Shown one piece after another: positions 7,212-14,331 of a stretch of DNA of 64,000 nt. The position numbers and the translations under genes were made by a program. The notes below the pieces were generated by a model. It was not told the DNA's origin and did not search any database. It worked only from the letters and a program-made list of their open reading frames with translations. Position 1 is the stretch's first letter. Each line of letters starts with the position of its first letter. The stretch covers positions 1 to 64,000 of the forward strand of contig NZ_LLZI01000124.1 of NCBI RefSeq assembly GCF_001509485.1. The letters run 5' to 3'. The stretch comes from Streptomyces sp. NRRL F-4489. Lineage in GTDB: Bacteria > Actinomycetota > Actinomycetes > Streptomycetales > Streptomycetaceae.

Positions 7212-7550
7212 GTGTTCTCGCAGCTGATCCTTCCGGGCACCAAGGACGTTGTCGACTTCGAGGCCAGGGACTCCGGCGCCCCCGTCGGCGAGCTGCTCGG
7301 CGCGGGAGAATGGCTTGCCGGGGAGTGGGTAGGCAGCGACGGCATCACCGACGCCGAGGCCGTGGGGACCTGGTACCTGGAGCTGGACGACCTGATCATC
7401 AACGAGGTCGACGAGGCCCTGGAGGCCCAGGCCGACGCCGACGAGAAGGGCTCCAACGGCGCCGAGCGCCGTCACCCTTGCATCCACGAGATTCCCGTCC
7501 TGCGCCTGCCGAAGCTCGATGCGGCTCGGAAGGAGTGCCAGGAGGCGTGA
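7212..7550 (+). CDS. Hypothetical acidic protein
   Basis: 112 residues from the GTG at 7212; no strong ribosome site is seen. The sequence is acidic, with LDDLIINEVDEALEAQADADEK forming a likely helix and a Cys/His-containing end (RRHPCIHEI). It opens a rare + strand pair inside a leftward region, diverging from the 7165 gene. The weak start leaves open that it is a remnant of a longer gene. Function unknown. Confidence 0.5.
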   Translation: MFSQLILPGTKDVVDFEARDSGAPVGELLGAGEWLAGEWVGSDGITDAEAVGTWYLELDDLIINEVDEALEAQADADEKGSNGAERRHPCIHEIPVLRLPKLDAARKECQEA

Positions 7551-7705
7551 ACATCAACCAGCCATCCCTCACCGTCCCGCCGGAAGAGCTGGAACGCTTC
7601 GAGGAACTCGTCCGCTACCTGGCCGCCCACGACGGCAGGACGCCGACCGACGACATGCCGCTGGCCTGGTGGCTCGTCGAGGCCCTGGAACAGCCCCGGC
7701 TCTAG
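7547..7705 (+). CDS. Small hypothetical protein coupled to the preceding gene
   Basis: 52 residues from the GTG at 7547, which overlaps the previous stop by GTGA and has AGGAGG just before it. Contains PPEELERFEELVRYLAAHDG and DMPLAWWLVEAL, a two-helix layout. Function unknown. Coupling and the ribosome site support it being real. The hairpin at 7763-7807 follows. Confidence 0.6.
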   Translation: MNINQPSLTVPPEELERFEELVRYLAAHDGRTPTDDMPLAWWLVEALEQPRL

Positions 7706-7762
7706 ATGCTCGGGTTACGGCCCAGATACGCCAGCATCCCTTACGGGAAACTCTGGCGCACC

Positions 7763-7807
7763 GCGCTAATCGCAGGGGGCATTTCCTTACACCCCTGCGA
7801 TTAGCGC
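7763..7807 (+). terminator. Perfect 16-bp hairpin
   Basis: GCGCTAATCGCAGGGG at 7763-7778 pairs exactly with 7792-7807. It lies downstream of the + strand pair. With the next hairpin it forms a double terminator between convergent genes. Confidence 0.75.
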
Positions 7808-7818
7808 AATACTCAATG

Positions 7819-7860
7819 AATTAACTGCAAGGCGCTTCGATGCGCCTTGCAGTTAATTTT
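7819..7860. terminator. Perfect 17-bp hairpin, bidirectional terminator
   Basis: Positions 7819-7835 pair with 7842-7858, with loop TTCGAT. TTTT follows on the + strand and the HNH gene ends about ten bases away on the other strand. Confidence 0.85.
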
Positions 7861-7867
7861 TCGCTAG

Positions 7868-8164
7868 TCAGTTATTCGACTTCTTCTTGTCACGCTGGTG
7901 ACGAAGGCGCGTATTTTCGGCGCGGGAGACCACACGGAGATTCGAGGGCCGGTTGTCGGTGTAGTTGCCGTTGATGTGGTCGACGGTTTCGTCCGAGCGC
8001 AGCGTACGGCCGAGCTTCTTTTCGGCAGCGAGGCGGTGGGCGTAGGTGACCTTGCCGGTCTTGGGGTCGCGGACGCTGCCGTAGCCCTTCTTCGTCTTGC
8101 CGCCGGTCCACTTGCCGCCCTTGGCTGCGGTTTCGCCTGCGCTGGGCTTCTTGGCCGTAGACAT
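7868..8164 (-). CDS. HNH endonuclease-like protein
   Basis: 98 residues from the ATG at 8164, whose A is shared with the TGA of the gene before it (TGATG). The N-terminus is Lys/Gly rich. The core YAHRLAAEKKLG, DETVDHINGNYTDNRPSNLRVVS is the HNH_3-type motif with its catalytic His in DHINGN, followed by NTRLRHQRDKKK. These are small nickases or homing-type endonucleases. Many are free-standing mobile genes in phages, and some assist DNA packaging. Confidence 0.8.
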   Translation of the reverse strand: MSTAKKPSAGETAAKGGKWTGGKTKKGYGSVRDPKTGKVTYAHRLAAEKKLGRTLRSDETVDHINGNYTDNRPSNLRVVSRAENTRLRHQRDKKKSNN

Positions 8165-8415
8165 CAGTGCTCCTCGATGTGCTTGGGCCAGTGCCATGTG
8201 CCGCCAAGCTGGGCTTCTTCGTCCTGGGGGCAGCCGCTGTTGAAGTAGAGGCCGTTGGGGTTGAGGACGGCGAGGCTGATGCGGACGGGGCCTTCGGTGT
8301 CCTGGTGCTGGCTGGTTTCGGTGACGATGGCGGCGCGGCAGTGGGGCGGGTGCTGGCCGTCGGGGGTGCCGTGGGAGCGGTAGTGGACGATCCGTCCGAG
8401 TGTGGGCTGCTGCAT
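8164..8415 (-). CDS. Actinophage-type conserved hypothetical protein
   Basis: 83 residues from the ATG at 8415, which overlaps nothing and follows the previous TAG by two bases. RIVHYRSHGTPDGQ, CRAAIVTE, VRISLAVLNPNGLYFN and GGTWHWP resemble a small beta-rich protein common in actinobacteriophages. No function is established to my knowledge. It sits in the middle of a coupled three-gene run with the 169-residue Cys protein and the HNH gene. Confidence 0.65.
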   Translation of the reverse strand: MQQPTLGRIVHYRSHGTPDGQHPPHCRAAIVTETSQHQDTEGPVRISLAVLNPNGLYFNSGCPQDEEAQLGGTWHWPKHIEEH

Positions 8416-8417
8416 GA

Positions 8418-8927
8418 CTATTCCTTGGGAGTGGTTTTGGCGCAGAGGTCGGCGCGTACCCGGTTCATCACGGGGCAGAAGTCGCAGAGGTAGCGGTCCT
8501 TGGCGCTGCGGTACTTGGGGAGTCCGGCCGCCTTGCGGTCGGCGTTGGTGCCGGGGGTGAGCATGACCCTCTTGCTGCGGAAGTCTCCGCAATCGAGGGT
8601 CCGGTTGTGCTTCTTCCAGCAGACCATGGCGTCTTCCTGGAAGGTGTTCTTGGTGGTGTAGAAGTCAACACCAAGTCCTTCGGAGGCTTCGCCGCCAATA
8701 TGCTTGGTGATTTTCTTGACGACCTCGTCCTTGTAGTGCGGGTTCTGCCAGTGCTTTTTAGAGATGGACATAAGCTGGCCGACGTGGCGATTACCGTCCG
8801 GGTACACGTGCCGTGCCGTGAGGTTTTCCAGGAGGAAATCCTCACGAGAGTTCCCCTGGTAATCGGGGAGTTCTTCAATCGTCTTGCACTCCATGCACAG
8901 CAGGAGTCGTACCTTTTCTTCAGCCAC
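8418..8927 (-). CDS. Cys-rich hypothetical protein
   Basis: 169 residues from the GTG at 8927. It starts with LLLCMECKTIEELPDYQG, a short zinc-knuckle, and ends with YLCDFCPVMNRVRADLC, giving two CxxC sites. The middle is mixed helical. I do not recognise the family beyond its zinc-ribbon appearance. It leads the run 8927-7868. Confidence 0.6.
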   Translation of the reverse strand: MAEEKVRLLLCMECKTIEELPDYQGNSREDFLLENLTARHVYPDGNRHVGQLMSISKKHWQNPHYKDEVVKKITKHIGGEASEGLGVDFYTTKNTFQEDAMVCWKKHNRTLDCGDFRSKRVMLTPGTNADRKAAGLPKYRSAKDRYLCDFCPVMNRVRADLCAKTTPKE

Positions 8928-9080
8928 GGGGAGCCCTCTGGTCGGCGTCAGATTACGCCTGCCACCGTACGTCCGCGTTCCCCGTCGGCGTTAATCCCTT
9001 TCACTCCTTAATTAAGCGTCATTTCAATGGCGATAAGGTCCGGGTCGACATCCCAACTCTTCGCCCTTACCGTCCTCTTC
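8928..9080. promoter_or_regulatory. Divergent intergenic region
   Basis: Lies between the leftward 8927 gene and the + strand 9081 gene. It contains an AT-rich stretch with TTAATTAAG near 9008-9016, unusual in this GC-rich DNA. It probably holds divergent promoters, but no clear -35/-10 pair is called. Confidence 0.35.
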
Positions 9081-9542
9081 ATGCCACAAGAATTCACGCC
9101 GCAGTCCGCCGCGGAAATCATTGAGGAAATCATCGAGGCAGCCTACGAGATCGCTGATGGCTGGTACCAAGAGGCGCCGATCGACTGGGATGACCTTCTC
9201 TATCGGTTGGATGGCACTGAACTCGCAGACGGACGCGTGCTGTACATGCCGGAGGACATGCTGCATCCCGCGATCAAAGCTCTTCAGCGGGCGGTGCGTG
9301 CGTGCAGGAGGAGGCGCGCGGGTAGGCCGAGAGCTTCGTCACCGCAATCCGGCGGCGTAAGAACACTGGGGCCAAGCGCCAGGGCCCTGCCCGCGCAGGA
9401 CGTTCTCTGCAATGCGGATCTGCTCGGCCCGGGTCTGTTGGTGCGGCATGCCGGAGCCGCCGTAGGCGCGCCAGGTGGCCAGGGAGAACTGAAGACCGCC
9501 GTAGTAGCCGTTGCCGGTGTTGATGTGCCAGTTGCCGCTTGA
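9081..9542 (+). CDS. Conserved phage-type small protein with antisense C-terminal extension
   Basis: The first ~75 residues from the ATG at 9081 (SAAEIIEEIIEAAYEIADGWYQ, DWDDLLYRLDG, DMLHPAIKALQRAVR) read as a compact helical protein of a type frequent in actinophages. The frame then continues about 80 further residues of Arg/Gly-rich sequence to 9542, overlapping the LysM gene on the other strand by about 200 bp. The natural stop has probably been lost or shifted. A start at 9027 is also possible. Function unknown. Confidence 0.5.
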   Translation: MPQEFTPQSAAEIIEEIIEAAYEIADGWYQEAPIDWDDLLYRLDGTELADGRVLYMPEDMLHPAIKALQRAVRACRRRRAGRPRASSPQSGGVRTLGPSARALPAQDVLCNADLLGPGLLVRHAGAAVGAPGGQGELKTAVVAVAGVDVPVAA

Positions 9543-9863
9543 CTCGCACTGGGCGAGCTTGTCCCACCGGATGATCGAGGTGGTCGGCGTCGGGGGGCGC
9601 TGGTGGACGCTGGGGGCGTTGAGGCGGAGCTGCTGGCCGGGGACGATGACGTCGGGGTCGCGGCCAATCGATTCCCGGTTAGCGTTGTAGAGGGCCTGCC
9701 ACTTCGTTGATGAGCCCAGCTGTTGCTGCGCGATCTGGCTGAGGGTGTCGCCGGGCCGGACGGTGTAGGTCTTGGTCGAAGCCGCGGTCGCAGTGCCGGT
9801 TGACAGTGCGATTGCTGTGGCGGTGATGGCGGGGACAATCGCTAGGGCGAGCTTGCGAGTCAT
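9339..9863 (-). CDS. Secreted LysM protein with Rpf/transglycosylase-like domain
   Basis: 174 residues from the ATG at 9863. A signal peptide (LALAIVPAITATAIALSTGTATAAS) ends near residue 29. A LysM domain follows (TYTVRPGDTLSQIAQQQLG to VIVPGQQLRL). The C-terminal part WDKLAQCESSGNWHIN, GYYGGLQFSLATW and GPGAWPQC is the resuscitation-promoting-factor fold with the catalytic Glu in CESSGNW. It cleaves peptidoglycan outside the membrane. In host Streptomyces such proteins act in germination and growth. Next to holin and endolysin it probably aids lysis. The reversed domain order (LysM first) is common in actinomycete variants. Confidence 0.85.
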   Translation of the reverse strand: MTRKLALAIVPAITATAIALSTGTATAASTKTYTVRPGDTLSQIAQQQLGSSTKWQALYNANRESIGRDPDVIVPGQQLRLNAPSVHQRPPTPTTSIIRWDKLAQCESSGNWHINTGNGYYGGLQFSLATWRAYGGSGMPHQQTRAEQIRIAENVLRGQGPGAWPQCSYAAGLR

Positions 9864-9870
9864 TTCGGTA

Positions 9871-9882
9871 CCCAACGTTGGG
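9871..9882. promoter_or_regulatory. 12-bp perfect palindrome at the LysM gene start
   Basis: CCCAACGTTGGG lies eight bases before the ATG at 9863. It could be an operator or a short leader hairpin. Confidence 0.4.
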
Positions 9883-9945
9883 GATAGGGGCCGTCTCGGC
9901 TCTCCCGCGAGTTTCCGCCCGAGACCTTTCGAGAGTATGGAGGCG

Positions 9946-9972
9946 CCCCGACTAGGAGTTAGTCGGGGCCCC
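9946..9972. terminator. Hairpin downstream of holin gene
   Basis: CCCCGACTA (9946-9954) pairs with TAGTCGGGG (9960-9968). It sits between the holin stop and the LysM gene and probably separates the two transcripts. Confidence 0.65.
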
Positions 9973-9977
9973 TGTTT

Positions 9978-10199
9978 TCAGTTCTCGTTGCGCGCGTCTA
10001 CGAGGACGTGCTGCTTTGCGGTCACCTTCGTTCGGGATTCGAGTCCGACGATGAGGACGAGGAGGGTGTTGAGTCCTCCGATCACTGCCTCGTTGGCCTC
10101 GACGCCTGCAAGGGCCGGGACGAAATGCACGAGAGCGGTGAGCAGTCCTACTACGACGGTGCGGGTGAGGATGGGGTTGTTCTTGATGTATTCGATCAT
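9978..10199 (-). CDS. Holin-like membrane protein
   Basis: 73 residues from the ATG at 10199, overlapping the amidase stop by ATGA. A hydrophobic segment at about 12-32 (RTVVVGLLTALVHFVPALAG) and another at 36-53 (EAVIGGLNTLLVLIVGLES) flank a short acidic loop. The C-terminal tail is charged. Two spans, small size and coupling to the endolysin gene fit a class II holin that permeabilises the membrane at the end of the lytic cycle. Confidence 0.75.
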   Translation of the reverse strand: MIEYIKNNPILTRTVVVGLLTALVHFVPALAGVEANEAVIGGLNTLLVLIVGLESRTKVTAKQHVLVDARNEN

Positions 10200-11488
10200 C
10201 GCATGAGCCTCCTCCAGGTGACGGGGCCGACGTTTCCGTCTGCGTCGGTGCCGCGCCATCCTTGGTTTTCTTGGAATGCCTTGACCCCGGCTCGGGTTGT
10301 CTTTCCGTAATAGCTTGAGGGCCCGTAGGTGAGGTAATGGCCGTATCCGTGCCGGATGAGGGCCTGGTCGACCTGGAGGACTTGGGGGCCCTTCGTGCCG
10401 TAGCGGACGGCGGAGCGTCCCGGGTAGGTGCTGGCGCTGGTGGTGCCGATCAGCGCGCGCAGGGTGGCGGGGCCGGGGATGCCGTCGGCAGAGGCTCCTC
10501 GGTATCCGAGTGACCGCTGATAGGCGGCGTAGGCGCGGGTGTCTGCTGTGGTCCAGCGGGGGCCGGGGCCCACGGCGTAGTAGCTGCCCAGACCACGGCG
10601 TACGAGGGCCTGCCCGAGCGTGGTGATGTGGGTGCCGTAGGCGCCTGGTCCGTAGGCGAGTCCGTTGATGGTGACCTGGTAGGTGCCGAGCCCGGTGTTG
10701 TCGTGGGTGGGCGGCGGCTTGGGGTTGTCCGGCTGGCTGGGCCGCGCCCCTTGGGGCAGGTGCAGTTCCTGGCCGGGCAGGATGTGGCTGGGGTTCTTCA
10801 CCTGCGGGTTGGCGCCGATGAGGCTGGCGAGGGAGACGCCTGCCGCGACCGCGATGGCCGCCATTGTCTGACCGGCTCGGACGATCCATGTGCGGTTGGT
10901 CGGCTTGCCGTGGCCTCCTCCCCCAGCTGCGTCGAAGAGCGCTGCTGTGTTGATCGCGCCCGGATCCCAGTGGTCGTTGCCTGGGACGTGGCAGTGCCCG
11001 TAATGGCCGCCGCGGTTGAGCCAGGTTGATCGGTTGCGGTTGTGGGCGGCAGCTGCCGTTGCGGCGGGAGGGCCCATGGGCCAGGTGTCGGGGACGTCCC
11101 AGGAACGGATGGCGGCCATCAGGGCGCGCCAATTGGGCCCTGGGCGCCAGTAGTTGGTGAAGGGATTGCTGGCGCGGGCCAGTACCTCGATCTGAATGCA
11201 GACGGATCCGGTGCGGTTGGTGCGGCTGGAGTCGTCGTTCTTCAGAGCGCGGGCGCTTTCATCCAGCGGCCCGTACTGTCCGATGCGGTCGGTGGTGGGG
11301 TCGTACAGGATGTGGGGTTCGGCGTTGATGTTGGAGAGGTAGGCGGCGACGTCGTCGAACGCTGCGCTGCCTGCGCCGGATTCTGTGGTGTGCCAGACGA
11401 CGCGGGGCGGGAGGCTGGGGGTGTCCATGGCACCACCGATTCGGCCGCTGCCAATCCGCTCGGCGCCGGGTATCCATCGTGTGCCCAT
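10196..11488 (-). CDS. Endolysin: N-acetylmuramoyl-L-alanine amidase with LysM and C-terminal binding repeats
   Basis: 430 residues from the ATG at 11488, with AAGGAG four bases upstream. The Amidase_2 domain occupies about 28-175, with a zinc His in RVVWHTTES and a second in HYGHCHVPG. A LysM domain follows (TWIVRAGQTMAAIA to ILPGQELHLP). Two peptidoglycan-binding repeats end the protein (LGQALVRRGLG...GPATLRAL and VDQALIRHGYG...GPVTWRRL). It cuts the amide bond between muramic acid and the stem peptide. The holin start overlaps its stop. Confidence 0.92.
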   Translation of the reverse strand: MGTRWIPGAERIGSGRIGGAMDTPSLPPRVVWHTTESGAGSAAFDDVAAYLSNINAEPHILYDPTTDRIGQYGPLDESARALKNDDSSRTNRTGSVCIQIEVLARASNPFTNYWRPGPNWRALMAAIRSWDVPDTWPMGPPAATAAAAHNRNRSTWLNRGGHYGHCHVPGNDHWDPGAINTAALFDAAGGGGHGKPTNRTWIVRAGQTMAAIAVAAGVSLASLIGANPQVKNPSHILPGQELHLPQGARPSQPDNPKPPPTHDNTGLGTYQVTINGLAYGPGAYGTHITTLGQALVRRGLGSYYAVGPGPRWTTADTRAYAAYQRSLGYRGASADGIPGPATLRALIGTTSASTYPGRSAVRYGTKGPQVLQVDQALIRHGYGHYLTYGPSSYYGKTTRAGVKAFQENQGWRGTDADGNVGPVTWRRLMR

Positions 11489-11504
11489 GGGGCTCCTTGG
11501 GGTC

Positions 11505-11732
11505 TTACGCGTACTGGTGGGATCTCTGCGGGTAGCGGCAGGTGCGGGCGGCTGCGGCATCCTCGTCCAGGCCGAGGGATCCGAACGTGCGCGGTTCGAG
11601 AGTGTCGGATCGGGACTCGTTGGTGAGGCGCTCGACGTAGCCGCCTCGGTTGGGGGCGGCCTTGCGGATCGTGCCGTCGCAGGCGCCGTAGCCAAGTTCG
11701 GTGGTGAGGGGGGCTCGGGGGATGTATGCCAT
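11505..11732 (-). CDS. Small late hypothetical protein
   Basis: 75 residues, no recognised family. Its ATG shares a base with the preceding TGA (TGATG), and it lies 16 bp before the endolysin start. It opens MAYIPRAPLTTELGYG, is polar throughout and has no membrane span. It belongs to a run of seven small coupled genes before the lysis genes, probably late-expressed virion or lysis accessories. Confidence 0.6.
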   Translation of the reverse strand: MAYIPRAPLTTELGYGACDGTIRKAAPNRGGYVERLTNESRSDTLEPRTFGSLGLDEDAAAARTCRYPQRSHQYA

Positions 11733-11926
11733 CAGCTCTCGATCTTCCTGCGGGGCACGGGGGCGGTCAGGCGCTTGGTGGATCCCAGGAGTGAGCGGTC
11801 GTTGAAAACGTTCGCCAGGCGTGACTGGGCCAGGAGGCGCTCGTCGATGGTGACCTTGACGTTGTCGCCCCGGCCGCTTCGTCTGCGGTCGAACATGCTC
11901 ATGGGCTGGCGTGGCTTATCCGGCAT
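11732..11926 (-). CDS. Small basic hypothetical protein
   Basis: 64 residues, Arg-rich (MFDRRRSGRG, KRLTAPVPRRKIES), with a VKVTIDERLLAQSRLANVF helix. It overlaps the upstream stop by 11 bases. No family recognised. Confidence 0.55.
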   Translation of the reverse strand: MPDKPRQPMSMFDRRRSGRGDNVKVTIDERLLAQSRLANVFNDRSLLGSTKRLTAPVPRRKIES

Positions 11927-12134
11927 GGCTGTGCTCCCTTTGCGGTGGCGGATACACGGAGTCGACGTTGAGGGCGTCGGCCAGTGTGGGTGCGAACCAG
12001 CGCTTGCCGTGGGTGCCGTACACAGGCTTCGGTGGGTTCCAGGTGCCCTGTGCGACGGGTCGGGTCAGCGCGGCGAGGGTGTCGTCGACCTGCTGCTCAC
12101 GGCTGGTCGACCAGGGGCGGGGGGCGTATTCCAC
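11916..12134 (-). CDS. Small hypothetical protein
   Basis: 72 residues: MEYAPRPWSTSREQQVDDTL, then a Trp/Tyr-rich middle and LADALNVDSVY. It starts three bases after the preceding stop. No family recognised; part of the coupled late run. Confidence 0.55.
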   Translation of the reverse strand: MEYAPRPWSTSREQQVDDTLAALTRPVAQGTWNPPKPVYGTHGKRWFAPTLADALNVDSVYPPPQREHSHAG

Positions 12135-12137
12135 GGG

Positions 12138-12605
12138 CTACCTCCAGGCCGGGAGCAGGGATCGCAGGTCGGTGCGGGGTTGGTCTTCGGTGCCGGGTGT
12201 CTTGGTGGGGTTGCGCAGGGGTGTGCCTTCGGGGTTGCCGGTGGCGGTCCATCGGCGTCCGCGGAGTTGGTGTTCGATCCCGGTCATGGGGTGGAAGTCG
12301 GCGGGCCACTGGTAGTCGGCGGCGCTGAGTCGGGTGCCTTTGTGGATGCCCCTGGTGGTGGGCCGGTTGTTGTTGCGTTGTGCGGTCCGTGCGCCGGAGT
12401 TGGCCAGCCGGTCGGCGCGGCGTGAGGTGACGGTGCCGAGATAGCCGTCGGGGTATTCGGCCTGTCCCAGGCGGGGTGCGGAGAGGTTCCTTCGTGCCTG
12501 GGAGATGGTCTGGGCGCCGGTGAGGTGGGTGCTGCCTCCACCGCCCACAACTGCGCTGCCTGCGCCGGGGAGTTGGTAGGGGGCGGAGTAGTACAGGTCG
12601 CTCAC
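12138..12605 (-). CDS. Late hypothetical protein, Gly/Arg/Asn-rich
   Basis: 155 residues from the GTG at 12605, overlapping the previous stop by GTGA. The N-terminus has GAGSAVVGGGGS. The middle is rich in Arg, Asn and Thr with little predicted helix. Such low-complexity late proteins can be virion decorations or fibres. No family recognised. Confidence 0.55.
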   Translation of the reverse strand: MSDLYYSAPYQLPGAGSAVVGGGGSTHLTGAQTISQARRNLSAPRLGQAEYPDGYLGTVTSRRADRLANSGARTAQRNNNRPTTRGIHKGTRLSAADYQWPADFHPMTGIEHQLRGRRWTATGNPEGTPLRNPTKTPGTEDQPRTDLRSLLPAWR

Positions 12606-12931
12606 GTCGCGCGCACCTGGCTGTTGCGGACGGGGTTGGACCCGGCGTAGCGGGTGACGGTGTCCATGCCGGTCTGCTGGCTCTGGCGGCTCTTGACGAC
12701 CTGGTCCGGGGTGATGCCGCGGGTGCGTGCCTCGTTCTGGATTTCGTTGATGCGTGCCAGGACGCCGGAGCGGTACTGGGTGTCGGCTCCTGCGAGGCCG
12801 CCGATGATGTTGGCTGCCATGGAGGTGCGTTCCATGGGCTGGGTGCCGGTGGCCATGTTGGACAGCTCGCGGCCGACCTTGCCGAACTGGGCGCCGTTAA
12901 GGACGCCGGAGCTGAAGTCTCCGAGGGCCAT
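12602..12931 (-). CDS. Late hypothetical helical protein
   Basis: 109 residues: Gly-rich start (MALGDFSSGVLNGAQFGKVG), then VLARINEIQNEARTRGITPDQVV, a likely long helix. Coupled by GTGA to the gene after it. No family recognised. Confidence 0.55.
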   Translation of the reverse strand: MALGDFSSGVLNGAQFGKVGRELSNMATGTQPMERTSMAANIIGGLAGADTQYRSGVLARINEIQNEARTRGITPDQVVKSRQSQQTGMDTVTRYAGSNPVRNSQVRAT

Positions 12932-12939
12932 GGCGGCTC

Positions 12940-13131
12940 CTAGCGTGTGTAGACGGGGTTGGATTCCGTCGGCGGGTTCGGGGGGTCGGTTTGGCTGTGG
13001 GCGAGGGCTGTTCCGAACTGGGCGGCGCTGAGGAGGCGGGCTGCGGCGCCCGTTGATTCGGTGGCGGTGGCCCGGCCCAGGGTGGGCAGGGCGGTGCGGG
13101 CGGCGGCCAGGAGGAGGGGGAGCACGGTCAC
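12940..13131 (-). CDS. Small late hypothetical protein with hydrophobic N-terminus
   Basis: 63 residues from the GTG at 13131, overlapping the previous stop by GTGA. The first 18 residues (MTVLPLLLAAARTALPTL) are hydrophobic. The rest is Ala/Thr-rich and ends in PPNPPTESNPVYTR. It could be membrane-linked. No family recognised. Confidence 0.5.
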   Translation of the reverse strand: MTVLPLLLAAARTALPTLGRATATESTGAAARLLSAAQFGTALAHSQTDPPNPPTESNPVYTR

Positions 13132-13424
13132 CTCCCGCTGGTGTCGAAGCAGAACTTGGTGGGAATGTGGGTGACTGCGCGGCCGGTTGCGCCTGCGACG
13201 GGGACGTTGGAGACGTGCCGGTCGGCCTTGATGGGGCCCGGTCCGGTGCGGTCGAGTTTGCGGCTGCGGATGCCGGTGGCGGGCTCGGGGTAGGGGCTGC
13301 CGCCTTTGGCGTTGCCGTTCTTCTTCACGGGCGTACCGCCCTGGGGCTGGACGTAGGTGCTCGCCAGGGCCATGGACTTACCCATGGTGGGGAACTGCCC
13401 GGATGAAATGATGTGCTCGCTCAC
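13128..13424 (-). CDS. Late hypothetical protein, first of the small late run
   Basis: 98 residues from the GTG at 13424, with GGAGG five bases upstream. That ribosome site favours it over an in-frame start at 13445. The protein is basic and rich in Gly, Pro and Thr (STYVQPQGGTPVKKNGNAKGG). It starts the coupled series 13424-11505 that leads into the endolysin. No family recognised. Confidence 0.55.
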   Translation of the reverse strand: MSEHIISSGQFPTMGKSMALASTYVQPQGGTPVKKNGNAKGGSPYPEPATGIRSRKLDRTGPGPIKADRHVSNVPVAGATGRAVTHIPTKFCFDTSGR

Positions 13425-13505
13425 GATGGCCTCCTGCGCCCTCAAGCAGCCGCTTTCCTATTCGCTTTCGAGAGTAGGTAGGAGGGTTCTTTTTGTGGTA
13501 ACGGG

Positions 13506-13532
13506 AAGGCCCCCGCTGTCAGCGGGGGCCTT
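13506..13532. terminator. Perfect 12-bp hairpin after the resolvase gene
   Basis: AAGGCCCCCGCT (13506-13517) pairs with 13521-13532, with loop GTC. It lies three bases from the RuvC-like gene stop and separates the replication operon from the late/lysis operon. Confidence 0.8.
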
Positions 13533-13534
13533 CT

Positions 13535-14107
13535 TCACGCCACCTGCTGCAATGGCGAAGCTCCTGTGGGTTTGAGGTGCTGCACTGCTGCTATCTCTTG
13601 CGGGGTTCCTCTGCCGGTGTAGACGGCGGAGGCAACGCGTGCCAGGGCGTAGGCGTCGGCGAGGTTGTCGTCGCGGAAAATGGCGCCGTATCTGTGGGAG
13701 ACGGTGGCGATCATTTCCTGCTTCGTGGCATTTCCCTTTCCCGTGACGAACTTCTTGAGGGTGGTTGGGGGAACGACAAGAGGTCGCCGCCAGGGCTGCA
13801 CGCCAGCAATCTCGGAGATGGCCAGCTTGACGGTCGCACCGAGTTCTCCGAGGGCCTCGCGCTGGTATTTCGATCCGTGAGAGTAGCCCTCCAGGGCGAC
13901 TGCGGAGACTCCTCCGAAAGCGCAGCAGACGCCGGACAGCATCATTTGCACATCACGGAATATTCTGGCGAGCCGGTCGGACTGGGAGGCAAAATTCTTC
14001 GCTTCCCATCTGCTGGTCTTGGTCTGGTAAATCTCGCTGGGATGGCAGTAGATGGCCAGGGCGAAACCAGAGTAAGACTGATCGATCCCGATGAACGGAT
14101 ACGTCAC
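13535..14107 (-). CDS. RuvC-like Holliday junction resolvase
   Basis: 190 residues from the GTG at 14107, which shares a G with the upstream TAG. Motifs in order are FIGIDQSYSG (Asp9), ALEGYSHG (Glu73), PTTLKKFVTGKGNATKQEM (a Lys-rich RuvC-type loop, about 115-132) and RDDNLADAYALA (Asp146/147/151). These supply the four acidic metal ligands of the RNase H fold. It would cut branched DNA during phage recombination or before packaging. It is the last gene of the replication operon. Confidence 0.85.
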   Translation of the reverse strand: MTYPFIGIDQSYSGFALAIYCHPSEIYQTKTSRWEAKNFASQSDRLARIFRDVQMMLSGVCCAFGGVSAVALEGYSHGSKYQREALGELGATVKLAISEIAGVQPWRRPLVVPPTTLKKFVTGKGNATKQEMIATVSHRYGAIFRDDNLADAYALARVASAVYTGRGTPQEIAAVQHLKPTGASPLQQVA

Positions 14108-14331
14108 TAAACCTTCTCCCACTGGATGGCCGCACGCTCCAGGTGATGGTCGTAGGACACTTCTTCTGGACCCTCGTAGGGCCGGTCGCGGTAGAGCATG
14201 GAAAGCACCCACTGCGCCGAGGCAAGGCTCGCGTACGGCCCATACCGGAGACGGCGCTGTGTTCCGCACTTGTAGGTGATGCGGCGCACGACGCAGTAGA
14301 CCTCCGAGGAATCTGTGCGAATGCGTCTCAT
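14107..14331 (-). CDS. Small hypothetical protein
   Basis: 74 residues from the ATG at 14331, overlapping the previous stop by ATGA. RRITYKCGTQRRLRYGPYASLASAQW reads like a small beta-hairpin protein of a type often seen in actinophages. No function known. It is co-translated with the resolvase. Confidence 0.6.
   Translation of the reverse strand: MRRIRTDSSEVYCVVRRITYKCGTQRRLRYGPYASLASAQWVLSMLYRDRPYEGPEEVSYDHHLERAAIQWEKV

Noticed and set aside
6591-7487. 298-residue minus-strand ORF
   Set aside because: Out-of-frame reading of the 6650-7165 gene and its neighbour; very Arg-rich.
9978-11132. 384-residue minus-strand ORF
   Set aside because: Only its last 73 residues (the holin) are real; the upstream part is the endolysin read in another frame.
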